Assembly (NCBI GenBank): GCA_021018995.1 | Contig: CM037593.1 | Location: forward strand, 9,390,088-9,454,087 | Direction: 5' to 3' | From: Chloranthus sessilifolius | Taxonomy: Eukaryota; Streptophyta; Magnoliopsida; Chloranthales; Chloranthaceae | Length of the DNA stretch: 64,000 bases | In this document: piece after piece, positions 46,101-57,480 of the stretch | Numbering within the stretch: position 1 is the stretch's first letter | Layout of the letters: every line of letters begins with the position of its first letter | Translations under genes and position numbers: made by a program | The notes under the pieces: generated by a model | Told to the model about the DNA's origin: nothing | Databases searched by the model: none | Seen by the model: the letters and a program-made list of their open reading frames with translations, nothing else

Positions 46101-47156
46101 ACCGTTGGATCCTTATTACACGGTTTTCATGATATATATATAATCCAATTTAGATTGATCTAAACCTATAAATATTAGCAGGGTATAGGCTATTTGGGTC
46201 TGTCAAAGTTTCGACCTTTGATTTGGTCCTTTGGACCCTTATTTAGAAAGTCATCGATTCGAGTCACGATTATATTAAACACGATTATCGAAGTGTGCTC
46301 ATTTTAATCATAATTTAACCATCGATTTAACAGATAGCCAAATGATCTTTAATTAATTTTATGGCTTCAACTCATGAGTATGTGGTTTGTTTAATTTAAT
46401 AGATCAAATTGGACCCTTTGACTAAAGTATGTGCAAATTTTCAAAACAAGTGCAGAAAATATTCTAAGTGTAAAATCAATATATTTACAGGTTTTTGGAA
46501 TACTAAAATTTATAAAAATAAGGACAAACATATCAATGTGAGCCATTAAATATAAAAAGCATCAAATTTTATGAGGAGTCTAAGGTTTGACCGAAGTTAA
46601 AAAATGGTCGGATCCTCAAGATTGAAACGGTCAAACGAGGACCTCCACATCGAGTGCACAACAAATCAAAGCAGGCAGCAGCCCATTCTTGACATAGGAT
46701 CTATTTTGCCAGCACACTTGGGTGCCATGTGGAAGGGAAGGGAATAGTGCACTATAGTTCTCGGCCGATGGGTTCAACCAGAGGGTGAACCCTTTGACCA
46801 TAACCGTCTTGTGAATCCACACAAAACCTAAGAAATTTTAGTTTTCCTAAATTCATCATATATTCATCACATATAAAAAGTATAAATGCGTAGATTTTGA
46901 TGGATAAAAGGGCACCCACCTCGAACGAAAAGGCCGACGTTAGTATGATGTGATCGAGCAATCCATGTGTCCTTCATTGCGGTCCACAATGTCCCATATG
47001 TAGACTCCCTCCCTTTCGCGCAAATAAGTGTCGCAAACGACTGGACTTCTTCAAATCATCCATGGGTTGGGTGTGTGATCATGGGCTGTATGGACTGAAG
47101 AAGTGATTCAGTGGTGGTTTGCTTATAGGAAGTGGAGGAAGAATTCTTGTGTGTAG

Positions 47157-47468
47157 CTATGTTTTTATGAAAAGAGAGTAGCAGTTGAGGTTGGGTCGTG
47201 CTCCATTATCTTCGTCAACATCATCAGCATCCTCTTTTTCTACTTCTGTAATCCAAGGCTTGTGATTGATTCCTGCTACCGAGCATGCAAGAGAGGACAT
47301 GGATTGACCAGAAGGATCGAGAGGACATGATAAGTGGCTCGGTAAAGTGAGAAGACAATCAGCAAATATGATGGTGCATCCGCATAATAAGGTGGAGATG
47401 GGTGCATAGCCAAATTTCTCTAGTAGCTTCCCCGTTGTTACATCGATATTGAAGATAGATGGCTGCAT
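47157..47468 (-). CDS. Possible small protein of unknown function (103 aa)
   Basis: The ORF runs from ATG at 47468 down to 47157. It begins MQPSIFNIDVTTGKLLEKFG, has a cysteine-containing hydrophobic stretch (STLLCGCTIIFADCLL), and an acidic stretch EVEKEDADDVDEDN. I recognise no family. In its favour: upstream on the same strand a TATA-like TATTTAAG (47550-47557) is followed by a leader containing GAGAACCCTAAACAC, a common plant 5'UTR flavour. Against it: no homologue is known to me, it is short, and it has an isolated position among repeats. Confidence 0.25.
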   Translation of the reverse strand: MQPSIFNIDVTTGKLLEKFGYAPISTLLCGCTIIFADCLLTLPSHLSCPLDPSGQSMSSLACSVAGINHKPWITEVEKEDADDVDEDNGARPNLNCYSLFIKT

Positions 47469-47550
47469 CAACGTTGCGATTATGGGGATAATGGAACGAG
47501 AGGAGCTAGCCAGTGTTTTGTGTTTAGGGTTCTCTCAAGAAAGTTGAGTC

Positions 47551-47557
47551 TTAAATA
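47551..47557 (-). promoter_or_regulatory. TATA-like box upstream of the 47.2-kb ORF
   Basis: TATTTAA on the minus strand, about 80 bp before the candidate ATG, followed by a CT/A-rich leader. It supports the small-gene hypothesis only weakly. Confidence 0.25.
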
Positions 47558-47941
47558 CTGTGGTGGAGGGTGAGGAATTAAAGGGAGTAGAATGGACGGT
47601 GTGGATGTAATTAAAGGGTGTAGGTGCTACAAACGTTGGTACTCCAAAAGAGAAGGGTCGATTTTGGGTGCCAGAGAAGGAGAGGAATTGGTAATTGGGT
47701 AGGCTGCTCGCTTACTAAGGTAATAAATCTTGGGTATCCATTTAAATGGATAGGTGGAGGAATCAAAAAAAGAAAGTTGCCTAAGCAACTCTAATGCACA
47801 TGATTTTGGGTGTTAGATAATCGATCGATATTTACTTTTTATTTCTAGTATAAAACGAGGGGGTGGGCTAGGGTATTAAGCGTAGTACCCAATCTTATCC
47901 ATATTTCCATATATAAATATATATTTTTATTATACTTTTTG

Positions 47942-47946
<5 letters not shown>

Positions 47947-47998
<52 letters not shown>
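47947..47998. repeat. (ATT)n microsatellite
   Basis: An uninterrupted ATT trinucleotide run, the only long trinucleotide repeat in the window. Confidence 0.95.
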
Positions 47999-48794
47999 TT
48001 GCAAATGTAAAAGCATGAGCTTAGTTTTGTTGTTGGGGTCGGGATCGGTATGGATTGTGTGTGACTTGTTGACCTATAACTACAAGCGAAAAAGGTTGAA
48101 CGTGAGCACGGGTCGATTGGGTTCTTGCCAATTATCTAGTAAGTCCTAATTTAGACTCTAGTTGGTGGGTGGGATTTTAGTAGCTTGGGATGGTTGCCAA
48201 TAATAACCCAGCATGACACCCATATCTACCACCACACACAATTTTATAATATATATGAAGATTGAGTGTGTCACATGACGCATTCTAATAAATTCTAGGT
48301 AATTGGACCTTTCCATTTTGAGTGAGAAAGTGGCTAGGGAGAGAAAGATAGTTTGAAATGGCAAGGAGGTCTTGCCACAAATTAGAATCCTAAATGGAGT
48401 CTAATTGCTAAGTAGAGAGAGAAGGAGACGGGAAGGGAAATCGGTGCTAGTAACACCCAATTTTAAATTTAAATTTCTTTCTCTTTTCTTTTGAGAAAGT
48501 TAAAGTTGTATAGTCCTCATATTGGACTCGGTGCTCCACCCCATCTACTACCGTTAGATGGGTTATAAAAACTCGAGTCATAATAGAAACTTATAAAAAA
48601 AGGGCATAGCTAAAATAAAGAGTGGGCTCAAAAGGGGGTTTTATCTATCCAAATTTAGCCATCCTTGTTGGAGATGCTCTTAGAATAAAGCTTACTTTCT
48701 CGTGTTGTACACGTTGATGCCTCGATTGGATGCACCGTTACACAAATGATTAATTATTTTGGTTAAAAAGATGAAATTAAGGACAATGTTAAAT

Positions 48795-48939
48795 GAGGAT
48801 AGATTTTACGCATACAAAGTGTAAGTGATTGATATGACACGACGCAATTGGCTGCATGGGTGGTATAGCTCAATTAATGCAGGTCGATGCAACCAATCAC
48901 ATCTACCGCCTGCACTTTGTCTGTATTAAATTTGTCCTC
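48795..48939. mobile_element. 145-bp palindromic MITE (GAGGAYARATTT family)
   Basis: GAGGATAGATTTTACGCATA on the left and TTAAATTTGTCCTC on the right are inverted relatives. Inner arms CAATTGGCTGCATGGG and GATGCAACCAATCACA also pair. Relatives lie at 54308-54464 and, degraded, at about 49138-49255. Confidence 0.65.
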
Positions 48940-49137
48940 TGTTTAAATTTTTTGTTAAAATTGATTCATAAAAAAACTAAAATTAATAATTATCAAAGAT
49001 GTAATAAATTGATTTTAAGTTTTTTAAGTTTTTCTTGTACTCATTCACTTATTAAGATAAATAAGAGGATGCATGGAGGGATAAATAAGAGGATGGAGGG
49101 TTGCCCATGCAGGTTAAACACGGACAGTGTTATATGG

Positions 49138-49255
49138 ATGACAAATTTTATGCAGATAAAGTGTCGGCGACTGATGTGATAGAATTGGCTGCAAGTGGAT
49201 TCAATTAATGCAAGTTAGTGCAGTCAGTCATGTCGCGCCATGTCAGCTCCCAGCA
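49138..49255. mobile_element. Degraded relative of the 48795 MITE
   Basis: It contains GATGACAAATTTTATGCAGA and AGAATTGGCTGCAAG words matching the family's left arm and centre. The right end is eroded. Confidence 0.45.
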
Positions 49256-49856
49256 CTCTTTCCTCAACACAGCTCTCTTCTGTTTATAATCTGTGCCTAT
49301 ATAGTAGGCACCTCTAGTGGCTGCATAGAGCACCGGTACACCGAGGTGGCTTCTATTCTTGTAGTTCAAAATATAGCTCATAATAATTGCTATGGAGCCA
49401 TTACTTCAAGGTCCAAAGTTGGCTCAAAAACACAATTCAAAATCCTCTATTCAATTACTTTGGGGCCTATGCTGAAATCTATTGATTGCTTTGAATAATT
49501 AGACAATGGAGATTGGTTTTCATCCCCACCAGAAATATCATTAAGGACCAATTTTTTATTTCATGTGGCACATATCTCAAAAGTGACCTGAAAATCAAGT
49601 TTGAGTGAGATGTGTGCCACACTATTTTCAAGTCACTTTTTGAAATGTGTGTCACATGAAATAAAAAATTGAATGTTTGATGGTATGCCCATGCTCTCAA
49701 GGTAGGGATGCAAGTTTTGAACCGAACTGAAAACCGAGGGTCCCGAATCGCACCGAATTCGGTTCGATTTCGGTTTCGGTGGCTCAAAATCGAAAATCGA
49801 GGGAGTAGGTTGAGTAAACCGAAAAAAATCAGAAAAAAAATACATTAAAAAAAAGT

Positions 49857-50224
49857 CACTACAAAAAATAAGGTTATTAGCAGCAAGGATCAAAATTTCG
49901 GGTAAAATTTTGGTTTTGGGCTTGACTAAAACCGAAAAATTGAACCGAAATTTCGGCCGAAAACTGAAAATTTGGCCGAAATTTCGTCTGAAATTTTGGT
50001 CCAAATTATCGTTTTGGTGGGGACCGAAATCGATAATTTCGACGAAAATTTCGGTCATTTCGGCCAATATTTTGATCCTTGACTGGTAGCAGCCAAAAAT
50101 TGTCGCTATTAACAAAAAAAGTATTAAAGGTTATTAAGACTATTAGTGACAAGGGTATTAGCGGCAATTTTTTTATTAATAGTGACAATTTTGACTACCG
50201 CTAATTGTCTTATTTTTTGTAATG
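49857..50224. mobile_element. CACTA deletion derivative nested in the hAT-like MITE
   Basis: It starts CACTACAAAAAATAAGG and ends GTCTTATTTTTTGTAATG (one change from GTAGTG). Interior GGTATTAGCGGCAATTTTT hairpin words match the large CACTA element. The 3-bp flanks (AGT/AAT) differ at one base. Confidence 0.8.
49884..50081. mobile_element. CAAGG-type hAT-like MITE nested in the CACTA derivative
   Basis: Ends CAAGGATCAAAATTTCGG and CAATATTTTGATCCTTG are inverted. The flank ATTAGCAG recurs as GGTAGCAG three bases beyond the right end, an imperfect 8-bp duplication. It interrupts the TATTAGCAGC subterminal word of the CACTA derivative. Confidence 0.78.
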
Positions 50225-50465
50225 AATAGGTATTTTACCTAAATTGAACCCAATCAGTTTCGGTTTCAGGAAAAAAAAAAATTTGAATCAAACCAAATGG
50301 GTTTCAATTCGATTTCGGTTTGGAGTGTACTGAACCGAACACCGAAAAATTCGGGTTTGGATCAATTCGGTACAATGAACTTGCATCCTTATCTCAAGGT
50401 TCTGCATTGTATTGAAGATTGGGACAAAAAATAATCTCCATCATCTTATTCAAGGCAATTAGTGA

Positions 50466-50752
50466 GCTTAATATTTTGGAAAAACTATCTAAGCTATATG
50501 ATTCGAAGTTCGTGATCCATAGATTTTTTTGACAAAAGATTGGCACTAAACAGGATATGTATTTATTATATGTTTCAATAAAGTCAACGGCCATCAACTT
50601 ATTCTACCACGTTAAAATGGTATGATAGATATCTCGTGGCATTTAAATTGTGTCCAAAGGCTTACTCTGGGAGTGTAAGTAATAGCTCCATAATTGTTGT
50701 AAGATCATGGGGATACCTTATCTAGGTTAAATATAAATATATCCATTAGGTG
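50466..50752. mobile_element. Remnant of the 10579-type Mutator-like MITE
   Basis: GAAGTTCGTGATCCATAGAT and GGGAGTGTAAGTAATAGCTC match interior and right-end words of the 10579-10986 family. The ends are eroded. Confidence 0.45.
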
Positions 50753-50760
50753 ACCAACAT

Positions 50761-50953
50761 CAAGGATTCAAATTTCGGCCAAAATGAACGAAATTTCGGT
50801 CTAAATTATCGGTTTCGGTCTCTACCAAAATAATAATATGGACCGAAATTTTTGTATGGAACCCAAAATTTCAGCCAAAATTTTGGTTTTTAGGCGAATT
50901 TCTGTTCAAATTATCTATTTCGGTCATGCCCGAAACCAAAATTTTGATCTTTA
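50761..50953. mobile_element. CAAGG-type hAT-like MITE with perfect 8-bp duplication
   Basis: Ends CAAGGATTCAAATTTCGG and AAATTTTGATCTTTA are inverted, flanked by ACCAACAT (50753-50760 and 50954-50961). Confidence 0.85.
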
Positions 50954-50961
50954 ACCAACAT

Positions 50962-51315
50962 CATGCCGATACCTTAACTAGGTTATCGGTTGTAACATTC
51001 ATATTGGGATGTTGTAACATCGGTTGCAAATATCGGTTTTAACATTAATATTTAACTCTGTTCAATCCGATAATTATTTGGTTGTAACATCAATATTCAA
51101 ATTTAATAGCCAATAAACATGGATGTTGTCACTACTTACTGCCACCATTACGTTCTTTATTTCATTATTTTGTTTATTTGTTATGCATATATTATTACTA
51201 TTATTATTATTGGTGTTGATTTTTCTTTTTTGAATATATTATTATATATATTTAAAAAGGTAAATAGAGTATCGGTTTGAGCCTAGAGTTTCAATTTTTT
51301 TGTTAGATGTATAGC
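50962..51315. other. Intergenic, nothing recognised
   Basis: AT-rich sequence with repeated ATCGGTTGTAACAT words and a TTATTATTATT run. No gene. Confidence 0.5.
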
Positions 51316-53406
51316 CAATGGCGGAACCACGTGTAAGGGAGTGCGGGCGAGCGCTCCCACTCAAATCCCTAAAACTTGAAAAAAAAAATAAAAAAAAAAT
51401 TGTTACGTTTTCTAAAACTTAGAAGCCATACGCCTGTCTGCAACTCTTTGTCATCCATTTTATATATTTCTTTCTTTTTTAAGAGCCTTCTCACGCCCTC
51501 TCTATCTTAGAGTCTTTTTATTTGTTTCTTTTCTACATTTCTTTCTTTTTTAAGAGCCTTCTCACGCCCTCTCTATCTTATTGCCTTTTTATTTGTTTCT
51601 TTTCTACTAGCCTTTTATTTTAAAGTCTATTTTTTTGTTTCTTTTCTAATAGCCTTCTGACGCCCTATCCCTACTAGATAATTGACACCTTCTCTGACAA
51701 CACATCCTTCAAATGTCTTTACATGAATCATTTATATTCATATAGTCAAAATTTGAGAAGGTGTGGACCATCTGCACCATCAAAATGGTAGATCATAAGT
51801 TGAAAGGCATGGGCCCAAAAATCAAAATTTTTTAAAAGTTTTAACCATCTGATCTGTGTACTCTAATATCAATCATTGTGTTTTGTTTAAATGGTTGGTA
51901 TTCAAATTTGCCAATCTGATGGTTCACATCCACTTATGGACATAATTCTTTGGCTAAAATTTTTCCAATAATGAATTGCCTCCTAAACCATTTAGATTGA
52001 TCATAAATCACTGTGAATGATATATTAGGAAACCACACTTTAAGAGTGTGAAATAAAAAATTTTAATTTAGCATTGATAGATCGTTTAAACAAATCGTCC
52101 ACACTTTAAGAGTGTGAAATAAGAAAATTTAATTTAGCATTGATAGATCGTTTAAACAAAAAGTCCATCACAAGCCCTTATCCCTTAAGCTAATTATCAA
52201 AAAGAAACAAAAGGGGGGAGGGAGGTGGGTTCGGCTGAATTTAATAAAAAAATAGGATTGCGTTATTAGTTGGGCTTAATTTAACCAAAGAAAAAAAAAA
52301 AGGGTAGCGTTATTTACACCCGTTAAACTAAATTTGTGAAGAATGCACGCAATTCCACCATAAAAATCCGTTGGCTGTCTTGAATCAGATGATGGAGATA
52401 TTTTTCATCCCAATCTTGTACACAATAATTCTTGAGTTCATAGTGCACCTATCAGACGGTCATATGTTGATTCCACATGGCAAACATACCCAAAAGTGAT
52501 CGTTTGATAGGTATAACCACGATCACTTTTGGAAATGTGTGGCATGTGGAATCACGATCTGACCGTCTAATAGGTGCACCATGATCTCAAGATCTGTTGT
52601 GTGGAGGATTGGGATGAAAAATGATCTCGATCGCCTGATTCAAGCCGGTCTGAACTTTATGGTGGAAATGTGTGTGTTCTTAACATGTTTAATGAGTGTA
52701 AATAACGTTACCCATATTTATATGAGTATCTTTGCTACCTATATTTATCTGAGTATCTTTGTTCGCGCTTACTTCAGAAACCTACTGCAACCCATTGACA
52801 TCTTAAGATCAGACAATGAAGATTATTTTTCGGTCAATCTTCCATACAATGTGGCACCCATTTCGAGGATCATGTATCACATAACTTGGACAAGATCAAT
52901 GAGGTACCACTCAAAAATTTTAGGCATGATTCAATACATATCCACTGTTGAAAATGTGGTATAAGGTGCTCAACGTATCGGTGTTATTCTGTCATTCTGT
53001 CATTGACCCAACAAATTGTATCGGTGTTATTCTCTCATTGACCCATCAAATTGTAAACACCCATTTTCGGCCCTCCTAACTAAATTGAGTGATATTCAAG
53101 TTATTTGGTGCAAAGACACACATTAATAGATTGAGGAAGCTTATAATGACATGAGATGAGATCTCTCAAAGTTTAGAGGCGAAATCTCATTGTTCATATT
53201 TTCTAGGCAAAATTATGACACGAGAAGATCATTAGCTCTTGTGCTTTAAAATATATATTTTTGTTTCCTGCAGGTTCTTACCTCCTGAATTTCTTAATTG
53301 GACTAGATAGGCGCGTGAGTGCTATAAATAAATAATATAACTTATAAAAAATTAAATTAAATTTATCTTGCGCCCCCACTAGATGAAAATCCTGATTCCG
53401 CCACTG
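51316..53406. mobile_element. hAT-like element B (copy without the LTR)
   Basis: Ends CAATGGCGGAACCACG and GATTCCGCCACTG are inverted. The flanks TGTATAGC and TATATAAC match at 6 of 8. It is collinear with element A (34067-38735) except that the GTGAA site for the LTR is unoccupied. It has extra TTTCTTTTTTAAGAGCCTTC repeats near the left end. A 127-codon ORF (52581-52964) is conserved with element A (37909-38292) but runs through MITE sequence and shows no domain. Confidence 0.88.
52302..52713. mobile_element. Long-palindrome MITE inside hAT element B
   Basis: GGGTAGCGTTATTTACACCC pairs with GAGTGTAAATAACGTTACCC. It is the same insertion as 37630-38041 in element A. Confidence 0.7.
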
Positions 53407-54307
53407 TATATAACGCAAAAATTCACTAAAAAAAAAACAGGTGGTAAATGAGCAAGGTCCACGTATAAAAAAATAGAAAAAGAAAAAGAGCAAGGTCCTA
53501 TTCCCAAAGGCCCCCGAGAGTAATGCAAGAAATTGGCATTCCCAAAGGCCCCCCGAGAGTAATACAAGAAATTAGCGAATGCCAATTACTAGAATCTCCG
53601 AATATTCAACAGTTTATTAGGAAAATAGCCAAACCGGCGAATTTTACTTAATAATCTGTCGGCCCATGTCATGTAGCACCCAAATGCTGATGTGGTATCT
53701 GCACCCCTGCTTGGGGTTCTTAGAATAATTCTTTAAAATAAAATAGTATATAACCCTTATGAAAATGAATAATGACTTAATTTTGCATTTCAGTATTATG
53801 AATGGTGTTGATTATTTTTTTAAATGGCCTTGGCCCGGCATTGTTGGGTTTTGGTGAGGTTCAACTGGTTGCACTCGAAATGGGGTTGGGGTTCAACACA
53901 TTTTGAATCCATCGACTTTTACTTTCATAAGTTGATATCCAGTTTTGGACCCCTTCCATCCAACGGTTTTAAAAACAACTGAGCTCCATTTAAAATTCAA
54001 CCTGTTAGACCTAACCTAAAATCCCAACATTTTTTTGGAAAGTGTGCCACATGGAATCAATATGTGATCGTCTCATGGTAAGTCTATAATCTCAAGATTT
54101 ATTATGCGAAAGATAAGGACATAAAACACAGCAATTAATGCTATTTCCTTTGTTTAAGTAGCGTTATAGTAAAAAATACAGGTGTGTGGCAATAACATTG
54201 CTCTAAAATAAGAACAAATGGTTAATATATTGGCACTAATAAATTGGTCATTGCTTTGGAGAATTGTAGAGATTTTAGAGGCCTATAAATTTAGGAAAAT
54301 TATAAAT
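53407..54307. other. Intergenic, no gene
   Basis: It contains a short direct repeat (ATTCCCAAAGGCCCC at about 53501 and 53539) and no supported coding sequence. Confidence 0.5.
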
Positions 54308-54464
54308 GAAGGATAGATTTGATGCAAACAAACTGAAGGTAGTTGACGTGGCGTGACGTGATTGGCTGCACCGACCTGTATTAATTGAGCCCCACCTTCC
54401 ATGCAGCCAATTGCATCGTGCCACATCAACCGCCTGCACTTTGTCCGCTTAAAATTTGTCCTCC
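54308..54464. mobile_element. 157-bp palindromic MITE (GAGGAYARATTT family)
   Basis: GAAGGATAGATTTGATGC and the inverted TTAAAATTTGTCCTCC form the ends. GTGATTGGCTGCACCGAC and CATGCAGCCAATTGCATC pair inside. It is related to 48795-48939. Confidence 0.65.
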
Positions 54465-54972
54465 GTTTAACACTGGGTCCATAAATCTATTGAAATCAGT
54501 TTTTGACAGGTTTAGCAGCAGCCCCTGCACCTACTACCAATTCTACTTCAGATCATAAGCACCAAATGCGGGGAATTTGGGAACAATTCACAAGCTTAAG
54601 TTTCTACGAATTATTTGTAATTTTTTCAAAAATTTGCAAATAATTCACAATTTTTCCAAAAAGTCCGATTTTTTAAGCATGTCTTTTATTTTTTCAATAC
54701 TTTGAATTCTATTTTTTATTTTTTTTCTCCAAAATTTTCCCGAATTAAATTTTACTGGATTTTTCCGAGTTTTAACTATTTAGAATTATAATCCACCAAA
54801 GGATTGTCGCAGTAGTTGACAACTTGGGTATGTTCCCCGAGGCCGTGAGGTCAAGTGGTGACTCCTCTTCTCCAATAATAGGAGGCCCTGTAAAGTGCAT
54901 AACCCGTAAAGTACTCATGACATGGTGAGGGTGTGGGCATCCCTTATGGATTAGCCCTAGCGTAAGCTTGGG

Positions 54973-55014
<42 letters not shown>

Positions 55015-55290
55015 TTTATTTTTTTTGCCAAACCCAAACTTGGTGACTTGCCTTAGATTCGCTTCTATCAATCAAAGCAAGCCTTAAACAAGCCTAAAAA
55101 GACTTGCTTTTGAACTTAATATCATACAATGCAAGTTTGTCTCACCTCATACGTATTGTAAAGAGATTTGAAGCCATATTTTGTTACCGTTATTATGATG
55201 TCTTTCCTCTCATTTCTCTTTGCTCATAAGAAGAAATCAATTGAGAATTTCATGAATTAATAAAAAATTCTAACTGTAATAACCTTACAG
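54465..55290. other. Flank of the duplicate OPT exon; (TA)n at about 54972-55009
   Basis: No gene. The last 90 bp are homologous to the intron before the functional OPT exon 2 (shared TCTTTCCTCT...TTTGCTC words). It ends in acceptor CCTTACAG at 55290. Confidence 0.6.
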
Positions 55291-56367
55291 ATGAAGGAGT
55301 TAATGATTCTCCAACCGAGCAAGTTACGGTAACCGTTCCAATCACCGATGATCCCACCCTACCCACTCTAACTTTCCGAACATGGGTCCTAAGGCTCATT
55401 TCATGTGCCCTTCTAGCATTCTTGAATCAATTTTTCGGGTATAGGCAAAATGCACTATTCATATCTTCAGTTTCAGCCCAAATTGCCATTCATCCGATTG
55501 GGAAGCAAGGATCAAAATCTCGGTTTCGGTTTCGGTCAGGACCCGAACCGTAAATTGGTCAAAATTTCGGAAATTTCAGTCAAAATTTTGATAAATTTTG
55601 GGTATTTTTTAAAATATGCTCCGAACTTTACCGAACTTTGCCGAACTTTATTTCTTAGTTTTTTTTAAGCTATTTAACATTATTATAACAGATATATACC
55701 ATGGATCAAAATATCGGTTTCGGTTTCGTTCAAGACTCGAACTATAAATTGGTCAAATTTTTGATAATTTTTTATCAAAATTTTGATAAATTTCGGAAAA
55801 CGCAATCTGAAGATCATATATACTTGCACTCGCTTTTTAAGTGGTTGCACTAAGGTTAAAAAAAAACTATGTATTTTAGGGACATGTGATACGTGAAAAC
55901 GCAATCTGGGCCATCTGATCTAAAGTTCATGATCTATAGATCCTTAGTGGACAAGATTGGCACAAAATATAATCTTTATCATGTGATTAAATATAGTCAA
56001 AGGCTATTATATCAGACGGTAATTTGAAAATGCAATCTGGGCCGTCTGATCTAAAGTTCATGATCTATAAATCCTTAGTGGACAAGATTGGCACAAAATA
56101 TAATCTTTATCATGTGATTAAATATAGTCAAAGGCTATTATATCAGGCATAAATTATGTTTTGCTCCAATCTTATCTACCAAGAATCTATAGATCATGAA
56201 CTTTATATCAGACGGTCTAGATTGCATTTTCACATGTTATATGTCCCTAAATTAAAAAGTCTTTCTTTTACCTTGGTGCAATCACTTAAAAAGCGTGTGC
56301 ATATGACTTACTCTAGTCAAACCCATCTCTCCCTCTCCTATTAAAAGTTAAAACACACGAAACCCAA

Positions 56368-56370
<3 letters not shown>

Positions 56371-56414
<44 letters not shown>
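56371..56414. repeat. (CT)n microsatellite
   Basis: A pure CT run inside the composite element. Confidence 0.95.
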
Positions 56415-56417
<3 letters not shown>

Positions 56418-56576
56418 AAACCTCATGGATCAAAATCTCTGTATCGGTTTCAGTTTTGTTCATGATCCAAACCATAAATTGGTCAAATTTCAATCAAATT
56501 ATCAGTAAATTTCATTTTTTTTTTAAATATGCTCTTAACTTTACCGAACTTTATTTTATTGCTTTTTTTTTTTAGC

Positions 56577-57015
56577 TCTTTAACATCAACCATTAATATT
56601 GGGCCCATTATGGCTGAAATCTGATTACTTAAATCTCTCTAACGATACAGATCACTAACATCTTAGACCATTGATTGATGATCTTTAACATCAACCATTA
56701 ATATTGAAAATAATAGTTGATGTTAAATTCCATAAATTAGATGACTTAAATCTCCCTATAATATCACTTTTGAGCCCATTATAAATGAAATCAGATGACT
56801 TAAATCTTCTTAACGGTACAGATTACAAACATCTTAGACCATTGATTGATGACCTTTAACATCAGCTATTAATATTTAAAACAATAGTTGATGTTAAAGT
56901 CCACAAATCATATGACTTAAATCTCCTGGCAATGTCATTTTTAGGCTCATTATGGCTAAAATCAGATGACTTAAATCTTCCTAAATGTACAGATCACCCA
57001 AATCTTAAATCATTG
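56577..57015. repeat. ~170-bp tandem repeat, about 2.5 units
   Basis: The order GCCCATTATGGCTGAAATC, TACAGATCACTAACATCTTA, CCATTGATTGATGA, AATAGTTGATGTTAAA is repeated from about 56603, 56775 and 56943 with substitutions. Confidence 0.75.
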
Positions 57016-57313
57016 AGGGTTTGTGATCAGTTAAACACGATTTTTGTGTTTAACTGAATGTCACCTTAGGCAGACACCTTAAAAATCATGGGTTTCAATT
57101 TAATATTACGCCGACGATTAGAAGAGTCGGCCCTTTTGTTTAAATGATTTAACACTGTGACAATGAGAATTGATGGTGTTAGATCATTTAAACACCACCT
57201 AAGAGTTAGGGCCCAAACACCAAAGCACTAGCCTTCTATAAAATTGCTAATTAGGCCACTCGGGTTTTTTTGTTTGAGAATTTTTTTTAATCATGCATAT
57301 GCCCAACACCAAA

Positions 57314-57480
57314 TATTAGGACCAATTACTAGCCCTTTTTCTAAAGCAATTCATAAAAAGCAAATAGCCAAAACCTCATAAACCCAGCTCTTTTAAAAAA
57401 GCAAATATTAGGACCAATTACTAGCCCTTTTTCTAAAGCAATTCATAAAAAGCAAATAGCCAAAACCTCATAAACCCAGC
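57314..57480. repeat. Near-perfect ~90-bp tandem duplication
   Basis: ATATTAGGACCAATTACTAG through AACCTCATAAACCCAGCTCT occurs twice in direct succession with no difference that I can see. A second small tandem duplication follows at about 57632-57712 (AATTTTAAAAATCAGATCTG). Both look recent. Confidence 0.85.

Larger units (their letters stand above)
49703..50391. mobile_element. hAT-like MITE with perfect 8-bp duplication
   Basis: Ends TAGGGATGCAAGTTTTGAAC and GAACTTGCATCCTTA are inverted, flanked by TCTCAAGG on both sides (49695-49702 and 50392-50399). It carries a nested CACTA MITE. The long minus-strand ORFs here run through repeat sequence and are not genes. Confidence 0.85.
49475..50465. 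mobile_element. Long-palindrome MITE split by a three-level nest
   Basis: The outer arms TAGACAATGGAGATTGGTTT and the inverted AATAATCTCCATCATCTTAT match the family at 12918-13297. The sequence is interrupted at CATGCTCTCAAGG and resumes as TCTCAAGGTTCTGCATTG after the 49703-50391 element. Confidence 0.65.

Noticed and set aside
48855-48900. tRNA A-box-like GGTGGTATAGCTCAATTAAT
   Set aside because: It lies in the centre of a palindromic MITE, has no cloverleaf or B box at the right distance, and is absent in the related MITE.
49633-50115. 160-codon minus-strand ORF
   Set aside because: It passes through three nested MITEs. Its F/R/N-rich protein is a translation of CCGAAATTTCGG-type repeats.
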